Shown one piece after another: positions 36,815 through 44,711 of a stretch of 64,000 bases of DNA. Each line of letters begins with the position of its first letter. The stretch's first letter is position 1. A program made the translations under genes and the position numbers. The stretch is from Aquimarina sp. ERC-38 (lineage in GTDB: Bacteria; Bacteroidota; Bacteroidia; Flavobacteriales; Flavobacteriaceae), in contig NZ_CP098511.1 in the NCBI RefSeq assembly GCF_026222555.1, forward strand, positions 1,469,501 to 1,533,500, in the 5' to 3' direction. The notes under the pieces are model-generated. The model did no database searches. It was not told the origin of the DNA and saw only the letters and a list, made by a program, of their open reading frames with translations.

Positions 36815-36861
36815 ATCGGTTCATTTTATAAGTTTACGAATTAACACTTAAATGAACCGAT
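36815..36861. promoter_or_regulatory. 12-bp inverted repeat directly before the resolvase
   Basis: atcggttcattt (36815-36826) and aaatgaaccgat (36850-36861), perfect, spaced by 23 bp, ending exactly at the ATG of the serine recombinase gene. A resolvase subsite or autoregulatory operator is likely. Confidence 0.5.
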
Positions 36862-37542
36862 ATGTTATTTGGATATGCACGTATTAGTACACCATCTCAG
36901 AAATTTGATTTACAAATCGATGCTTTGTTGAAAGCAGGTGTAAAAGAAAAAAATATATACAAAGATGTTTCCTCTGGAGCAAAAGCAAATCGAAAAAAAT
37001 TAGATTTGCTATTAAGTAAATTGCGTGAAGAGGATGTAGTTATTGTTTGAAAGATGGATCGAATCGCAAGAAGTGTAACCCATATGCTAAAACTTGTTGA
37101 TGAATTTGAAAAAATGGAAGTCGGCTTTAGAAGTTTACAGGAACCATTTATTGACACGACTTCCGCACATGGAAAATTTGTTCTGACCATTTTTAGTGCA
37201 GTTGCCGAAATGGAACGTAATATAATCGTGGAAAGAACATTGGCTGGACAGGAAAGCGCAAGGCGAAGAGGTGCTAAGATTGGTAGAAGAAAAGGTTTAA
37301 GTAAGATCGCTGAATCAAAGGCTATTCTAGCAGAAAATTATTACCGAGATGAAAAAAATCAACTTTCCATTTCAGAAATTATGAAACTAGTTGACATAAA
37401 TTCAAAAGCTACTTTATACAAATATCTAACACATCGAGGACGTAGAAACTGTGTCGTTCGCAAAGCTACTTTTTGGGATAAGAATCAAGATGTAAATAAA
37501 GCATATTGCAAAAAACATAAAAATCAAAGAGGGAAAAAGTAG
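36862..37542 (+). pseudogene. Serine recombinase (resolvase/invertase) interrupted by TGA
   Basis: 226 codons in one frame with a TGA at 37048-37050 (codon 63). The first part MLFGYARISTPSQKFDLQID carries the YARxST catalytic serine motif; the second starts KMDRIARSVTHMLKLVDEFE and includes TTSAHGKFVLTIFSAVAEME and the E-helix, then an HTH tail. In intact resolvases the interrupted position is tryptophan (VxVWKLDRLARS), so a single TGG-to-TGA change explains the break. The family performs site-specific inversion or resolution. Inactive unless the stop is read through. Confidence 0.85.
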
Positions 37543-37655
37543 ACTTAAAGATTTATTTTTATAATTTAGAACCAGTGTAATATTATTAACCATCAGGTGT
37601 CTGAAGTTTTTCGGGTATGGGGTTGTTAGTTAAGTCGACAAAAGCAAATCAACTT

Positions 37656-38828
37656 ATGAAATATAAATATCAGCTCATAACCTTAGGATCAAAAGTTCCG
37701 GAAACGCAAATAATAATTGACCAGATAAGAGCAGAGTTAAAGAATCTTAAATTGCCTAAAGAGTTTAATTAAGTTATTCCGGCATCTTCTATTAAAGATG
37801 AATATAAAGGTAACCAACCTGCATTTGCCTTGTACTTCGGAGATAACAATGGCGATTTTAAGGATTTAGATGTTACTCAGAAGCTTCTGAAAGATGGTAC
37901 AATGATACTTCCAATATTCTATGACAGATTTGAAAATGATATTCCGTCCGTTTTAGAAAATCAAAATGCCATTAAATTTTCAGAAGATGAATTAAATAGA
38001 ATTACTAATGTTGTTCTAGAAGCTTTTGAATTGTTACGAAGTACAAGAAAAGTGTTTATTAGTTACAGAAGAGCTGAATCTACCGCTGTGGCTATTCAAT
38101 TATATGAGGCTTTAGAAGCTTATAATTTTGATGTATTTCTCGATACGCATTCAATTCAAAAGGGAGAACCTTTTCAAGATGAATTGTGGCATCGTATGAC
38201 AGATTGCGATGTTATTATATTACTGAATACTCCTGGTTTTTTAGAAAGTCATTGGTGTAAAGAAGAATTTGCAGAAGCAAGTGCAAAGCAAATAGGAATT
38301 GTCCAGTTGGTGTGGCCAAATCATCAAATAAAGAATATTGACAAATCTTCTTATATCAGTTATCCAATTCAATTAACAGAAGATGACTTTATCAATAAAG
38401 AGTCAGATAGTACTGGTCGATTTATTGAAACGATGGTAGAACGTGTGCTTACTGAAGTGGAATCTGTTCGAGCAAGAAATTTAGCAGCTAGACAGGATAA
38501 TTTAATTACTGAATTTAGAAATATAGCAGAAAAGAATAAACGAAAGGTAACTGTTCAGCCTGAAAAGATTTTAACAGAGGATTTACCGAATGGAGAACAT
38601 ATAATCTACATCCCTACTATTGGTATACCTCAATCAACAAGCTGTCAATCAGCTGAAATAAAAAAAGAGTTGATGGGGTACGATGAGGTTTCTATACGAT
38701 TGATATATGATGATTTGCGAATACGTGATAAATGGTTGAAACATTTAGAATGGTTAAATGACAATTTCAGAAAGGATATAAAAACATTAAAAAAACAAGA
38801 TTTTGAATTATGGCTACAGAAGGCGTAA
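37656..38828 (+). pseudogene. TIR-domain protein with an in-frame TAA near the N-terminus
   Basis: 390 codons in one frame from the ATG at 37656 (MKYKYQLITLGSKVPETQII), broken by a TAA at 37770-37772 (codon 39). Beyond it the frame continues with plausible coding sequence (VIPASSIKDEYKGNQPAFAL). The TIR domain lies at about codons 130-250 (RKVFISYRRAESTAVAIQLY, the FLDTHSIQKGEPF loop, WCKEEFAEAS with the presumed catalytic glutamate). A C-terminal part of about 110 residues is of unknown fold. If a TTG at 37830 were used, an N-terminally short TIR protein of 332 residues could still be made. It opens the seven-gene operon and overlaps the next gene by 19 bp. Confidence 0.75.
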
Positions 38829-39406
38829 AGAATATATTTCTATCTGCTAGTATTCCCCTGCCTAATAGAGATGCAAAGTATGTAGAAACAGCAGACATTA
38901 TTGCAATTCGTGATGCAGTTATTGCTTTGACAACAGTAGTATTACCATACCATAGAATAATATGGGGTGGTCATCCCTCAATAACACCATTAATTTATTA
39001 CGTAATGGAAAAATTGGATATGAATATCCAAGAACACGTAAAGCTTTACCAATCTTTATGGTTTAAAGATATTTTCCCTCCGGATAATAATAAGTTTGAA
39101 AATATCGTATTCACGAAAAAAGAAGATAGTATTCCTGCTAGTATAAAACTACTCAGGGAACAAATGTTCTTAGAGAATGAATTTTCAGCAGCAGTCTTTA
39201 TTGGCGGAATGGATGGTATTGAAGATGAATATAGAATGTTTAAAGAATATCATCCAGAAGCAGTATTGCTTCCTATAGCTAGCACAGGTGCGGCAACTAA
39301 ATTAGTATATGACAATTTATTCCCTCATAACCTAAAAAATACAAGACTCGAAAAGGATTATGGGTATATGTCTTTGTTTCAAAAATTTCTAATGGATAAA
39401 ATTTAA
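38810..39406 (+). CDS. SLOG-domain protein (nucleotide-sensor type, TIR-associated)
   Basis: 198 residues forming one Rossmann-like domain. KNIFLSASIPLPNRDAKYVE opens it, HRIIWGGHPSITPLIYYVME contains the GGHPS nucleotide-binding loop, and the C-terminal part has FSAAVFIGGMDGIEDEYRMF and LLPIASTGAATKL. These are features of the SLOG superfamily (cluster-3 type), which binds NAD- or nucleotide-derived signals and is linked to TIR effectors in Thoeris-like defence. It is translationally coupled to the TIR gene before it and 4 bp from the next TIR-like gene. A role as receptor for a TIR-made signal is an inference. Confidence 0.7.
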   Translation: MATEGVKNIFLSASIPLPNRDAKYVETADIIAIRDAVIALTTVVLPYHRIIWGGHPSITPLIYYVMEKLDMNIQEHVKLYQSLWFKDIFPPDNNKFENIVFTKKEDSIPASIKLLREQMFLENEFSAAVFIGGMDGIEDEYRMFKEYHPEAVLLPIASTGAATKLVYDNLFPHNLKNTRLEKDYGYMSLFQKFLMDKI

Positions 39407-39410
39407 AAGT

Positions 39411-40097
39411 ATGGCAAGAAAAGTATTCGTTTCATATAAATATTCGGATTCATTAGTACAAGATTTAGGCATATATCAAGAGTCTTTTTTCGGCAAAATA
39501 AAAATAGCTACTACTGCAAGACATTATGTAGATGAAATTTCAGAGCATTTGACAGGTGATGACCATATTTATAAAGGTGAGAATGATGATGAAAGTATGG
39601 AGAACTTGGCAGACTCTTCTATCAGTTCAAAATTAGGAGACAAGATTTTTGATAGCAGTGTTACTATTGTTTTGATTTCTAAAGGAATGAAGGAACCGTT
39701 TAAATCGGAAAAAGACCAATGGATACCATGGGAAGTTTCATACTCTTTAAAAAAGCAGACAAGATTAGGTAAGTCAAGTAGTACAAATGGTGTTATAGCC
39801 GTTGTACTTCCAGATGAAAATGGAAGTTACGAATATTATCTAACTCATAATAACGGGTGCAACTGTAGGACACTAAATACACGTTTTCTATTTCAAATAA
39901 TTAGTGACAATATGTTTAATGTAAAAGTGCCTACAAGAAGTGATTGCAATGGTAGTTGGGTTTATTATGGCGATAGCTCCTATATTGAATCTGTAAAATG
40001 GTTTGATTTTATGGCAAATCCTACAAAATATATTGACAAAGCTATAGAGTTACGAGATAAGAAGGATGATTATAACATTGTAAAAACTATTAAATAG
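39411..40097 (+). CDS. ThsB-like TIR-domain protein
   Basis: 228 residues. MARKVFVSYKYSDSLVQDLG is the first strand and box of a TIR-like domain of the DUF1863 (ThsB) type. The central SSISSKLGDKIFDSSVTIVL and SKGMKEPFKSEKDQWIPWEV match the second half, with the WIPWE motif placing the likely catalytic glutamate. ThsB proteins sense phage infection and convert NAD into a cyclic ADP-ribose signal that activates ThsA. No ThsA-type SIR2 or macro-domain gene is present; the SLOG neighbour is a candidate receptor. Confidence 0.75.
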   Translation: MARKVFVSYKYSDSLVQDLGIYQESFFGKIKIATTARHYVDEISEHLTGDDHIYKGENDDESMENLADSSISSKLGDKIFDSSVTIVLISKGMKEPFKSEKDQWIPWEVSYSLKKQTRLGKSSSTNGVIAVVLPDENGSYEYYLTHNNGCNCRTLNTRFLFQIISDNMFNVKVPTRSDCNGSWVYYGDSSYIESVKWFDFMANPTKYIDKAIELRDKKDDYNIVKTIK

Positions 40098-40100
40098 TAT

Positions 40101-40682
40101 ATGAGCTTTATAACCGAATCAGAACTTATAAACCAAAGAAGGTCATTAAATTCCTACTATATGACCTTAAATGAAAGCCTAAAAAGTTTTAAAGAAGAAA
40201 GTAATCGTTTTAAAACTAAAATTTTCCTTTCTCACAAACACGATGAAAGAGAGTATCTAGAAGGGGCTATTTCATTTTTAAAATCTTATAGTGTAGACGT
40301 TTATGTTGATTGGTTAGATGACGGGATGCCTAAAACAACATCAGGAAGGACCGCGGATAGAATAAAACAAAAAATTAAGGATAATCATAAATTTATCCTT
40401 TTAGCAACAGAGGGGGCAATAAGCTCTAAATGGTGTAATTGGGAGTTAGGTTTAGGAGATGCAGCGAAGTATATTGACCACATTGCAATTTTACCAATAA
40501 AAAGAGAATATTCAGATTTTTCGGGTAGTGAGTACTTAGAAATATACCCTTACATTTTTAACGTTGATTATTATCAATATTACAAAGGGCATTATAGGGC
40601 GAAAGGTACATACGTTGTATTTCCATCAATTAATGGTAATGATAAAGTTGTGTCAATAACTGAGTGGTTAAAGTCTAAATAA
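40101..40682 (+). CDS. TIR-domain protein (TIR_2 type)
   Basis: 193 residues. An N-terminal helical lead of about 40 residues, then KIFLSHKHDEREYLEGAISF, YSVDVYVDWLDDGMPKTTSG and SSKWCNWELGLGDAAKYIDH, the three TIR boxes; the glutamate of WCNWE is the expected catalytic residue. It ends with TEWLKSK, common in this subfamily. A second NADase/signal-producing module in the same operon is unusual and might give recognition of different triggers. Confidence 0.8.
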   Translation: MSFITESELINQRRSLNSYYMTLNESLKSFKEESNRFKTKIFLSHKHDEREYLEGAISFLKSYSVDVYVDWLDDGMPKTTSGRTADRIKQKIKDNHKFILLATEGAISSKWCNWELGLGDAAKYIDHIAILPIKREYSDFSGSEYLEIYPYIFNVDYYQYYKGHYRAKGTYVVFPSINGNDKVVSITEWLKSK

Positions 40683-40937
40683 ATGATGACAAAGATAGAT
40701 TTAATTAAAGAGTTCGAAATCGAAGTAAGCAAAATCAAAGAAGAATGTTTGAAAAGATTAAAATCAGAAACGGTTATAAAAGTAATTGATAAATTTCAAA
40801 AAGAGGTAGCCGAAAGTTTTACACAGAAAATTAATTATTCAATCTTCAATAACATTGAACATAGAGAAAACTTGTTAAAAGAGCTTAATGATATTATGAT
40901 TAAACATGCTACAGATTTTAAATTAAAAGTTCAATAA
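40683..40937 (+). CDS. Small coiled-coil-like protein of the TIR operon
   Basis: 84 residues, strongly charged and helical (LIKEFEIEVSKIKEECLKRL, DKFQKEVAESFTQKINYSIF). No signal and no catalytic motif. Its ATG abuts the stop of the TIR gene before it and the next gene starts 4 bp after it, so it is clearly part of the operon. It could be an adaptor or oligomerisation partner. Family not recognised. Confidence 0.6.
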   Translation: MMTKIDLIKEFEIEVSKIKEECLKRLKSETVIKVIDKFQKEVAESFTQKINYSIFNNIEHRENLLKELNDIMIKHATDFKLKVQ

Positions 40938-40941
40938 AGAG

Positions 40942-41346
40942 ATGGAAAATCCTAGAGCAAATTCTTTTAACACAGGAATCGCAAGTGAATATCTTGTATT
41001 GTCCAAACTATATAGGTTGGAGTTAGAAGCATATGTTTCTCAAGGTAATAAAAAAAGCATTGATATTAGAGTAATTACAAGTGACGGTGAATCGATTTCA
41101 ATTGATGTAAAATCTGTAAGAGGATATAGTTCTCTTGTTGTCAATAATATTGTCGAAACAAAAAATCACTTTATAGTTTTTGTAATCTACAACAATAAAT
41201 TTTCTGAAGTAGATATTGCACCAGATATTTATGTTGTACCTAGTTCCAAAATAAAAGATATAAAATCTTCATTTGGAAAACAAGATAGAGTTATGAAAGG
41301 AGTTCTCGAAGATTATAAAAATAAATGGGATTACTTTAAAAATTAA
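40942..41346 (+). CDS. PD-(D/E)XK nuclease-like protein
   Basis: 134 residues. The pattern NTGIASEYLVLSKLYRLELE (with the helix glutamate), SIDIRVITSDGESISIDVKS (aspartate on strand 2 and the D-V-K signature on strand 3) is the core of small PD-(D/E)XK endonucleases such as Mrr- or Holliday-junction-resolvase-like enzymes. It would cut DNA; no recognition domain is present. In the middle of a TIR/SLOG operon it may be the destructive arm, or a DNA-end processing partner of the DnaB-like protein behind it. Confidence 0.65.
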   Translation: MENPRANSFNTGIASEYLVLSKLYRLELEAYVSQGNKKSIDIRVITSDGESISIDVKSVRGYSSLVVNNIVETKNHFIVFVIYNNKFSEVDIAPDIYVVPSSKIKDIKSSFGKQDRVMKGVLEDYKNKWDYFKN

Positions 41347-41360
41347 AGTTCAGATAAACC

Positions 41361-42359
41361 ATGGATAAAATAATTTCAACTTATAATTCTTCAATTCAAT
41401 TAATTGAAGATTCAAGTAATGGAGTGGTAAACGGTGTTTTAAGTGGTTTTAACAAGTTAGATCAGATAACAAATGGGTTTCAAAATTCAGAACTTACAGT
41501 TATAGGCGGCAGACCTTCAATGGACAAAACATCATTAGCTATTTCATTAGCTATAAAAATAGGAGCTAAAAATAAGAATACACTCGGAATTTTTTCTTTA
41601 CAAATGCCGGTTTATCAGTTTGTATCTAGAATGATTTCTCAAGAAACAGGTTTCAGTGCTTTAAAATTGAAAAAAGGCGAATTAGAGAAGCATGAATGGG
41701 AAATATTACATACTTACACAAAAAATATTAAGGAAGCACCTATTTATCTACAACACTCGCACTGTATGAATATTAACGAAATTATAATGACCTGTAATGA
41801 GTTAGTAGAAAAAAAGCAAGTGAAATGCATTTTAATAGACAAATTGCAACTAATCGAGCCGTTACCTTCAGATTATAAATTTAATAATAGAGAGCAAGAA
41901 ATAAATAAGCTAGTAATTAAATTAAAGCAAACAACATTGAGGTTAAATATCCCCATCATATTATTTTCAGATTTAAATAGATTAGTAGAGGGACGTGGTG
42001 GTTATAAAAGACCTCTATTATCAGATCTTAGAGATTCTGGTCAAATTGAAAATGAAGCAGATATTGTAGCTTTTATATATAGGCCCGAACAGTATGGAAT
42101 AGCAGAATGGGAGGATGAAGAGTCTAGTTCAACATCTGGTGAAGCAGAATTCTGTATAAAAAAACACAATGTTGGTGAATTCCATAATATAAAATTATCA
42201 TTTAATTCAATGACAGGGAAATTTAATAATCTTAGTAAAAAGATATCTTCTCAATTTGATAATAGGAGCGATGATCCTTTTTCCGATATAGGAACCAAAC
42301 AAGAATCAATATTTGGTAGCAGATTTAATAATCTTGAAAACGATGACATACCTTTTTGA
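41361..42359 (+). CDS. DnaB-like RecA-fold protein with altered Walker A
   Basis: 332 residues corresponding only to the C-terminal ATPase domain of the replicative helicase DnaB; the N-terminal DnaG-interacting domain is missing. VIGGRPSMDKTSLAISLAIK aligns with DnaB ARPSMGKTA, but the invariant glycine before Lys56 is Asp55. KCILIDKLQLI aligns with the Walker B IVIDYLQLI, and the DnaB SQLNR motif reads SDLNR. RPLLSDLRDSGQIENEADIV and FIYRPEQYG are well kept. ATP hydrolysis is therefore doubtful; DNA binding or a decoy/sensor role in defence is possible. It is the last gene of the TIR operon and its stop touches the IS256 target site. Confidence 0.75.
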   Translation: MDKIISTYNSSIQLIEDSSNGVVNGVLSGFNKLDQITNGFQNSELTVIGGRPSMDKTSLAISLAIKIGAKNKNTLGIFSLQMPVYQFVSRMISQETGFSALKLKKGELEKHEWEILHTYTKNIKEAPIYLQHSHCMNINEIIMTCNELVEKKQVKCILIDKLQLIEPLPSDYKFNNREQEINKLVIKLKQTTLRLNIPIILFSDLNRLVEGRGGYKRPLLSDLRDSGQIENEADIVAFIYRPEQYGIAEWEDEESSSTSGEAEFCIKKHNVGEFHNIKLSFNSMTGKFNNLSKKISSQFDNRSDDPFSDIGTKQESIFGSRFNNLENDDIPF

Positions 42360-42366
42360 TTTAATA

Positions 42367-43759
42367 GGTAGTGTAAATTAAACTCTGTCTGAGTTATTTT
42401 TTCTTATCCATTTCAAAATTAGTCGAAACTTGTTTTCGACTGATTTTGGAATGCGACCTAGCGTCAGCGACACGTTTTGATTGGTTTTTACCAATATCCA
42501 GGTCTATCCTATCCTCAAAGATAATATAAAGTTGCTGTATGGTAGAGCTCCAGTTGTGGAGAGGGCTTGTCCACTTTTTCTGGATGTTCATCGTAGCAAG
42601 GTAAACGAGCTTGAGCAGTGCCATATCATTTGTAAAGGCACCCTTGGTCTTGGTTACTTTGCGTACCTGGCGATGGTACCCCTCTACAGCGTTGGTGGTA
42701 TAGATGATTTTTCTAATAGGTGCTGTATACTTAAAGTACTGTGATAGATGCTCCCAGTTGTTTTGCCAACTTTGAATGACTACCGGATATTTTTCTTCCC
42801 ACTTGCCCGATAGCTTTTCCAGTTCATCCTCTGCCACTTGTTTATTTGTTGCCCGATAGACTTTTTTAAGGTCCCTCATAAATTCCTTTTGATCCTTTGA
42901 AGCTATATACTTTAAGGAGTTACGTATTTGGTGAACGATACAAAGTTGAACCTCAGCTTTGGGGAAAACACCGAGTATCGCATTAGTAAATCCTTTTAGG
43001 TTATCGGTACAGGCTATCAAAATATCTTCAAGCCCCCTATTGTTAAGGTCGGTGAGTACCTGCAACCAGAAGTTAGCACCTTCGCTCTCAGATAAGTATA
43101 TCCCTAGTATTTCTTTTTGCCCCTCTTTGTTAATTCCCAAGATGTTGTAAAGTGCCTTGTGAACGATCTTCCCTTCTACTTTAACCTTGTAGTGCATAGC
43201 ATCTAACCAGACGATGCAGTATAAAGGTTCTAGAGGACGGTTCTGCCATGCTTTTACATCCGGAATGATCTTATCTGTAATCTGGCTTAGCACGGTATGG
43301 GAGATCTCTGTGTCGTACATCTCTTTGATGTGTGAAGAGATATCACGGTAGCTCATCCCTAGGCCATAGAGACCGATTATTTTATCTGAAAGGTTGTCTG
43401 CCAGGATACTTTGCCGCTTTTTGACCAGCTCTGGTTCAAAGCTACTGAGACGATCTTGAGGGGTTTCAATATCAAAAGTCCCAAAACCGCTCTTGATGGT
43501 CTTCTTGCCCTTGCCATTACGTTTGTTTCCTTTGGAACGTTCAACATCGTCCAGGTGACCTTCCATCTCAGACGCTAAAGCCTTCTCAATAAAACTTTTA
43601 AGCATTGGTGCAAAAGCACCATCTTTACTAAAAAGACTCTTACCAGACATAAATTGCTCTAGTGCCTTCTTCTCTAATTCTTGTTGTTCTTGTGTTGTCA
43701 TAATATCTCATTAAAATTAAACTAAAATTTTAATCAGACAGAGTACAGTTTACACTCTC
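42367..43759 (-). mobile_element. IS256 family insertion sequence
   Basis: 1393 bp. Terminal inverted repeats of about 26 bp: agtgtaaa-ttaa-actctgtctga inside 42367-42392 against its complement inside 43734-43759, with a few mismatches. An 8-bp direct repeat flanks it. One intact transposase gene lies on the minus strand. The clean target duplication indicates a fairly recent insertion between the TIR operon and the excision module of the island. Confidence 0.9.
42394..43701 (-). CDS. IS256 family (MULE-type) transposase
   Basis: 435 residues, full length for the family. N-terminal region SFIEKALASEMEGHLDDVER, then the core: D in YCIVWLDAMHYKVK, D in ILIACTDNLKGFTNAI followed by FPKAEVQLCIVHQIRNSLKY, and E in KIIYTTNAVEGYHRQVRKVT. 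These blocks are diagnostic of IS256/mutator transposases. C-terminal tail is basic. No frameshift seen, so probably active. Confidence 0.95.
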   Translation of the reverse strand: MTTQEQQELEKKALEQFMSGKSLFSKDGAFAPMLKSFIEKALASEMEGHLDDVERSKGNKRNGKGKKTIKSGFGTFDIETPQDRLSSFEPELVKKRQSILADNLSDKIIGLYGLGMSYRDISSHIKEMYDTEISHTVLSQITDKIIPDVKAWQNRPLEPLYCIVWLDAMHYKVKVEGKIVHKALYNILGINKEGQKEILGIYLSESEGANFWLQVLTDLNNRGLEDILIACTDNLKGFTNAILGVFPKAEVQLCIVHQIRNSLKYIASKDQKEFMRDLKKVYRATNKQVAEDELEKLSGKWEEKYPVVIQSWQNNWEHLSQYFKYTAPIRKIIYTTNAVEGYHRQVRKVTKTKGAFTNDMALLKLVYLATMNIQKKWTSPLHNWSSTIQQLYIIFEDRIDLDIGKNQSKRVADARSHSKISRKQVSTNFEMDKKK

Positions 43760-43829
43760 ATTTAATAAAAGAAATAATTCACTAAGACGATTAAAATTCA
43801 GTTCAATATAGTTTTCATTCATTTCAAAA

Positions 43830-43863
43830 TCAAAAAAAAACCGACACGTTACTGTATCGGTTT
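43830..43863 (-). terminator. Intrinsic terminator of the excisionase operon
   Basis: 10-bp arms with one mismatch (43838-43847 and 43854-43863, aaaccga/tcggttt) followed on the minus strand by a run of T (A-run on plus at 43832-43840), 53 bp behind the last excisionase-like gene. Confidence 0.75.
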
Positions 43864-43915
43864 ATAAATTATGTCACTATCAAATGAGCATGATTAGTAT
43901 CATAAATTTCTAATT

Positions 43916-44185
43916 CTAAAAATTCCCATACATTTTTCTACCTTGTACTATACTTTTACGGTGGTATTTGAAGTTTCTACCTATGCGAGTATATTTAATA
44001 ATATGATTATCCCGTAGTTGTTGCATTTTGGTTCGGCTGGTAAAGCCTAACAATTGTTTTGCTTCTTGGGTGCCAATCCATTCGGGTTCGTTCTTAGTAG
44101 TATTGCCTAATTTTTCTTCAGCATAATCTAATACTTCATCAATTAATTGATAAAGTGCTTGGGTTTCTATTGTAATTGTACTCAT
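43916..44185 (-). CDS. Excisionase-like helix-turn-helix protein 2
   Basis: 89 residues. The winged-helix/MerR-like domain of the excisionase type (HTH_17) is seen in PEWIGTQEAKQLLGFTSRTK, MQQLRDNHIIKYTRIGRNFK and YHRKSIVQGRKMYGNF. It is a close paralogue of the gene before it and overlaps it by 4 bp (ATGA). Such proteins bend DNA at att sites and switch the integrase from integration to excision; one of the pair may instead act as a transcription regulator. Confidence 0.75.
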   Translation of the reverse strand: MSTITIETQALYQLIDEVLDYAEEKLGNTTKNEPEWIGTQEAKQLLGFTSRTKMQQLRDNHIIKYTRIGRNFKYHRKSIVQGRKMYGNF

Positions 44186-44481
44186 GCTTTTATTATTTTT
44201 GTAGTAGCATACCTGTTAGAGTTTTGATTTAGAAATTTTAAAATACTATTTTTTGAGTACTGATAGGTTTTACCGATTTTAGCAAATTGAATAGCATAGA
44301 CATCCCGTAGCTGCTGCATTTTAACCCGGCTTTTAATTCCTAATAATTTTTTGGCTTTATTGGTGTCAATCCAATCAGTTGCACCTCCCTTTTCGGTTAT
44401 TATAAATCGCTCATAAATCTTATGAGTTAATTCGTCAATTAATTTGTAGAACGTAGCTTTTTCAAAAACAATCACTTCCAT
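44182..44481 (-). CDS. Excisionase-like helix-turn-helix protein 1
   Basis: 99 residues. TDWIDTNKAKKLLGIKSRVK followed by MQQLRDVYAIQFAKIGKTYQ is the HTH_17 fold; the N-terminal half is a helical extension shared with its paralogue downstream. The tandem, coupled pair lies next to the integrase gene, 230 bp downstream of its stop, on the same strand. Role in excision of the island or control of the integrase is inferred from position and family. Confidence 0.75.
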   Translation of the reverse strand: MEVIVFEKATFYKLIDELTHKIYERFIITEKGGATDWIDTNKAKKLLGIKSRVKMQQLRDVYAIQFAKIGKTYQYSKNSILKFLNQNSNRYATTKIIKA

Positions 44482-44565
44482 AACAATACATTTTAATGGT
44501 TACAGAAACAAAGAAACTAAATGCTCTCATACTTAAAACCTAAATATACACGTAGGTGTTTCTAT

Positions 44566-44581
44566 CTGCAAATCTTTGCAG
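44566..44581. promoter_or_regulatory. Inverted repeat upstream of the excisionase operon
   Basis: ctgcaaa-tc-tttgcag, 85 bp upstream of the first excisionase-like ATG, within the spacer behind the integrase gene. Could be an operator for one of the HTH proteins. Confidence 0.35.
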
Positions 44582-44711
44582 TAAGATCTAGGTAGTTGCT
44601 AGCAAAAGGTCTAAATGCTATTTTGGATTTTAACCAATGAAAAGAGATTCAAGTCTAAGATCAAATAAACTACAGTAAGTTCCGGAAAAATGAAATAACT
44701 TAACATGGATG

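Larger units (their letters stand above)
42359..43767. repeat. 8-bp target duplication of the IS256 element
   Basis: atttaata at 42359-42366 and 43760-43767 directly flank the element. The last base of the DnaB-like stop codon is the first base of the left copy, so insertion occurred without damage to that gene. Confidence 0.8.

Noticed and set aside
36666..36851. 61-residue plus-strand frame before the resolvase
   Set aside because: Basic, low-complexity-like sequence overlapping the inverted repeat at 36815; no family features, starts in an AT-rich spacer. Probably chance.
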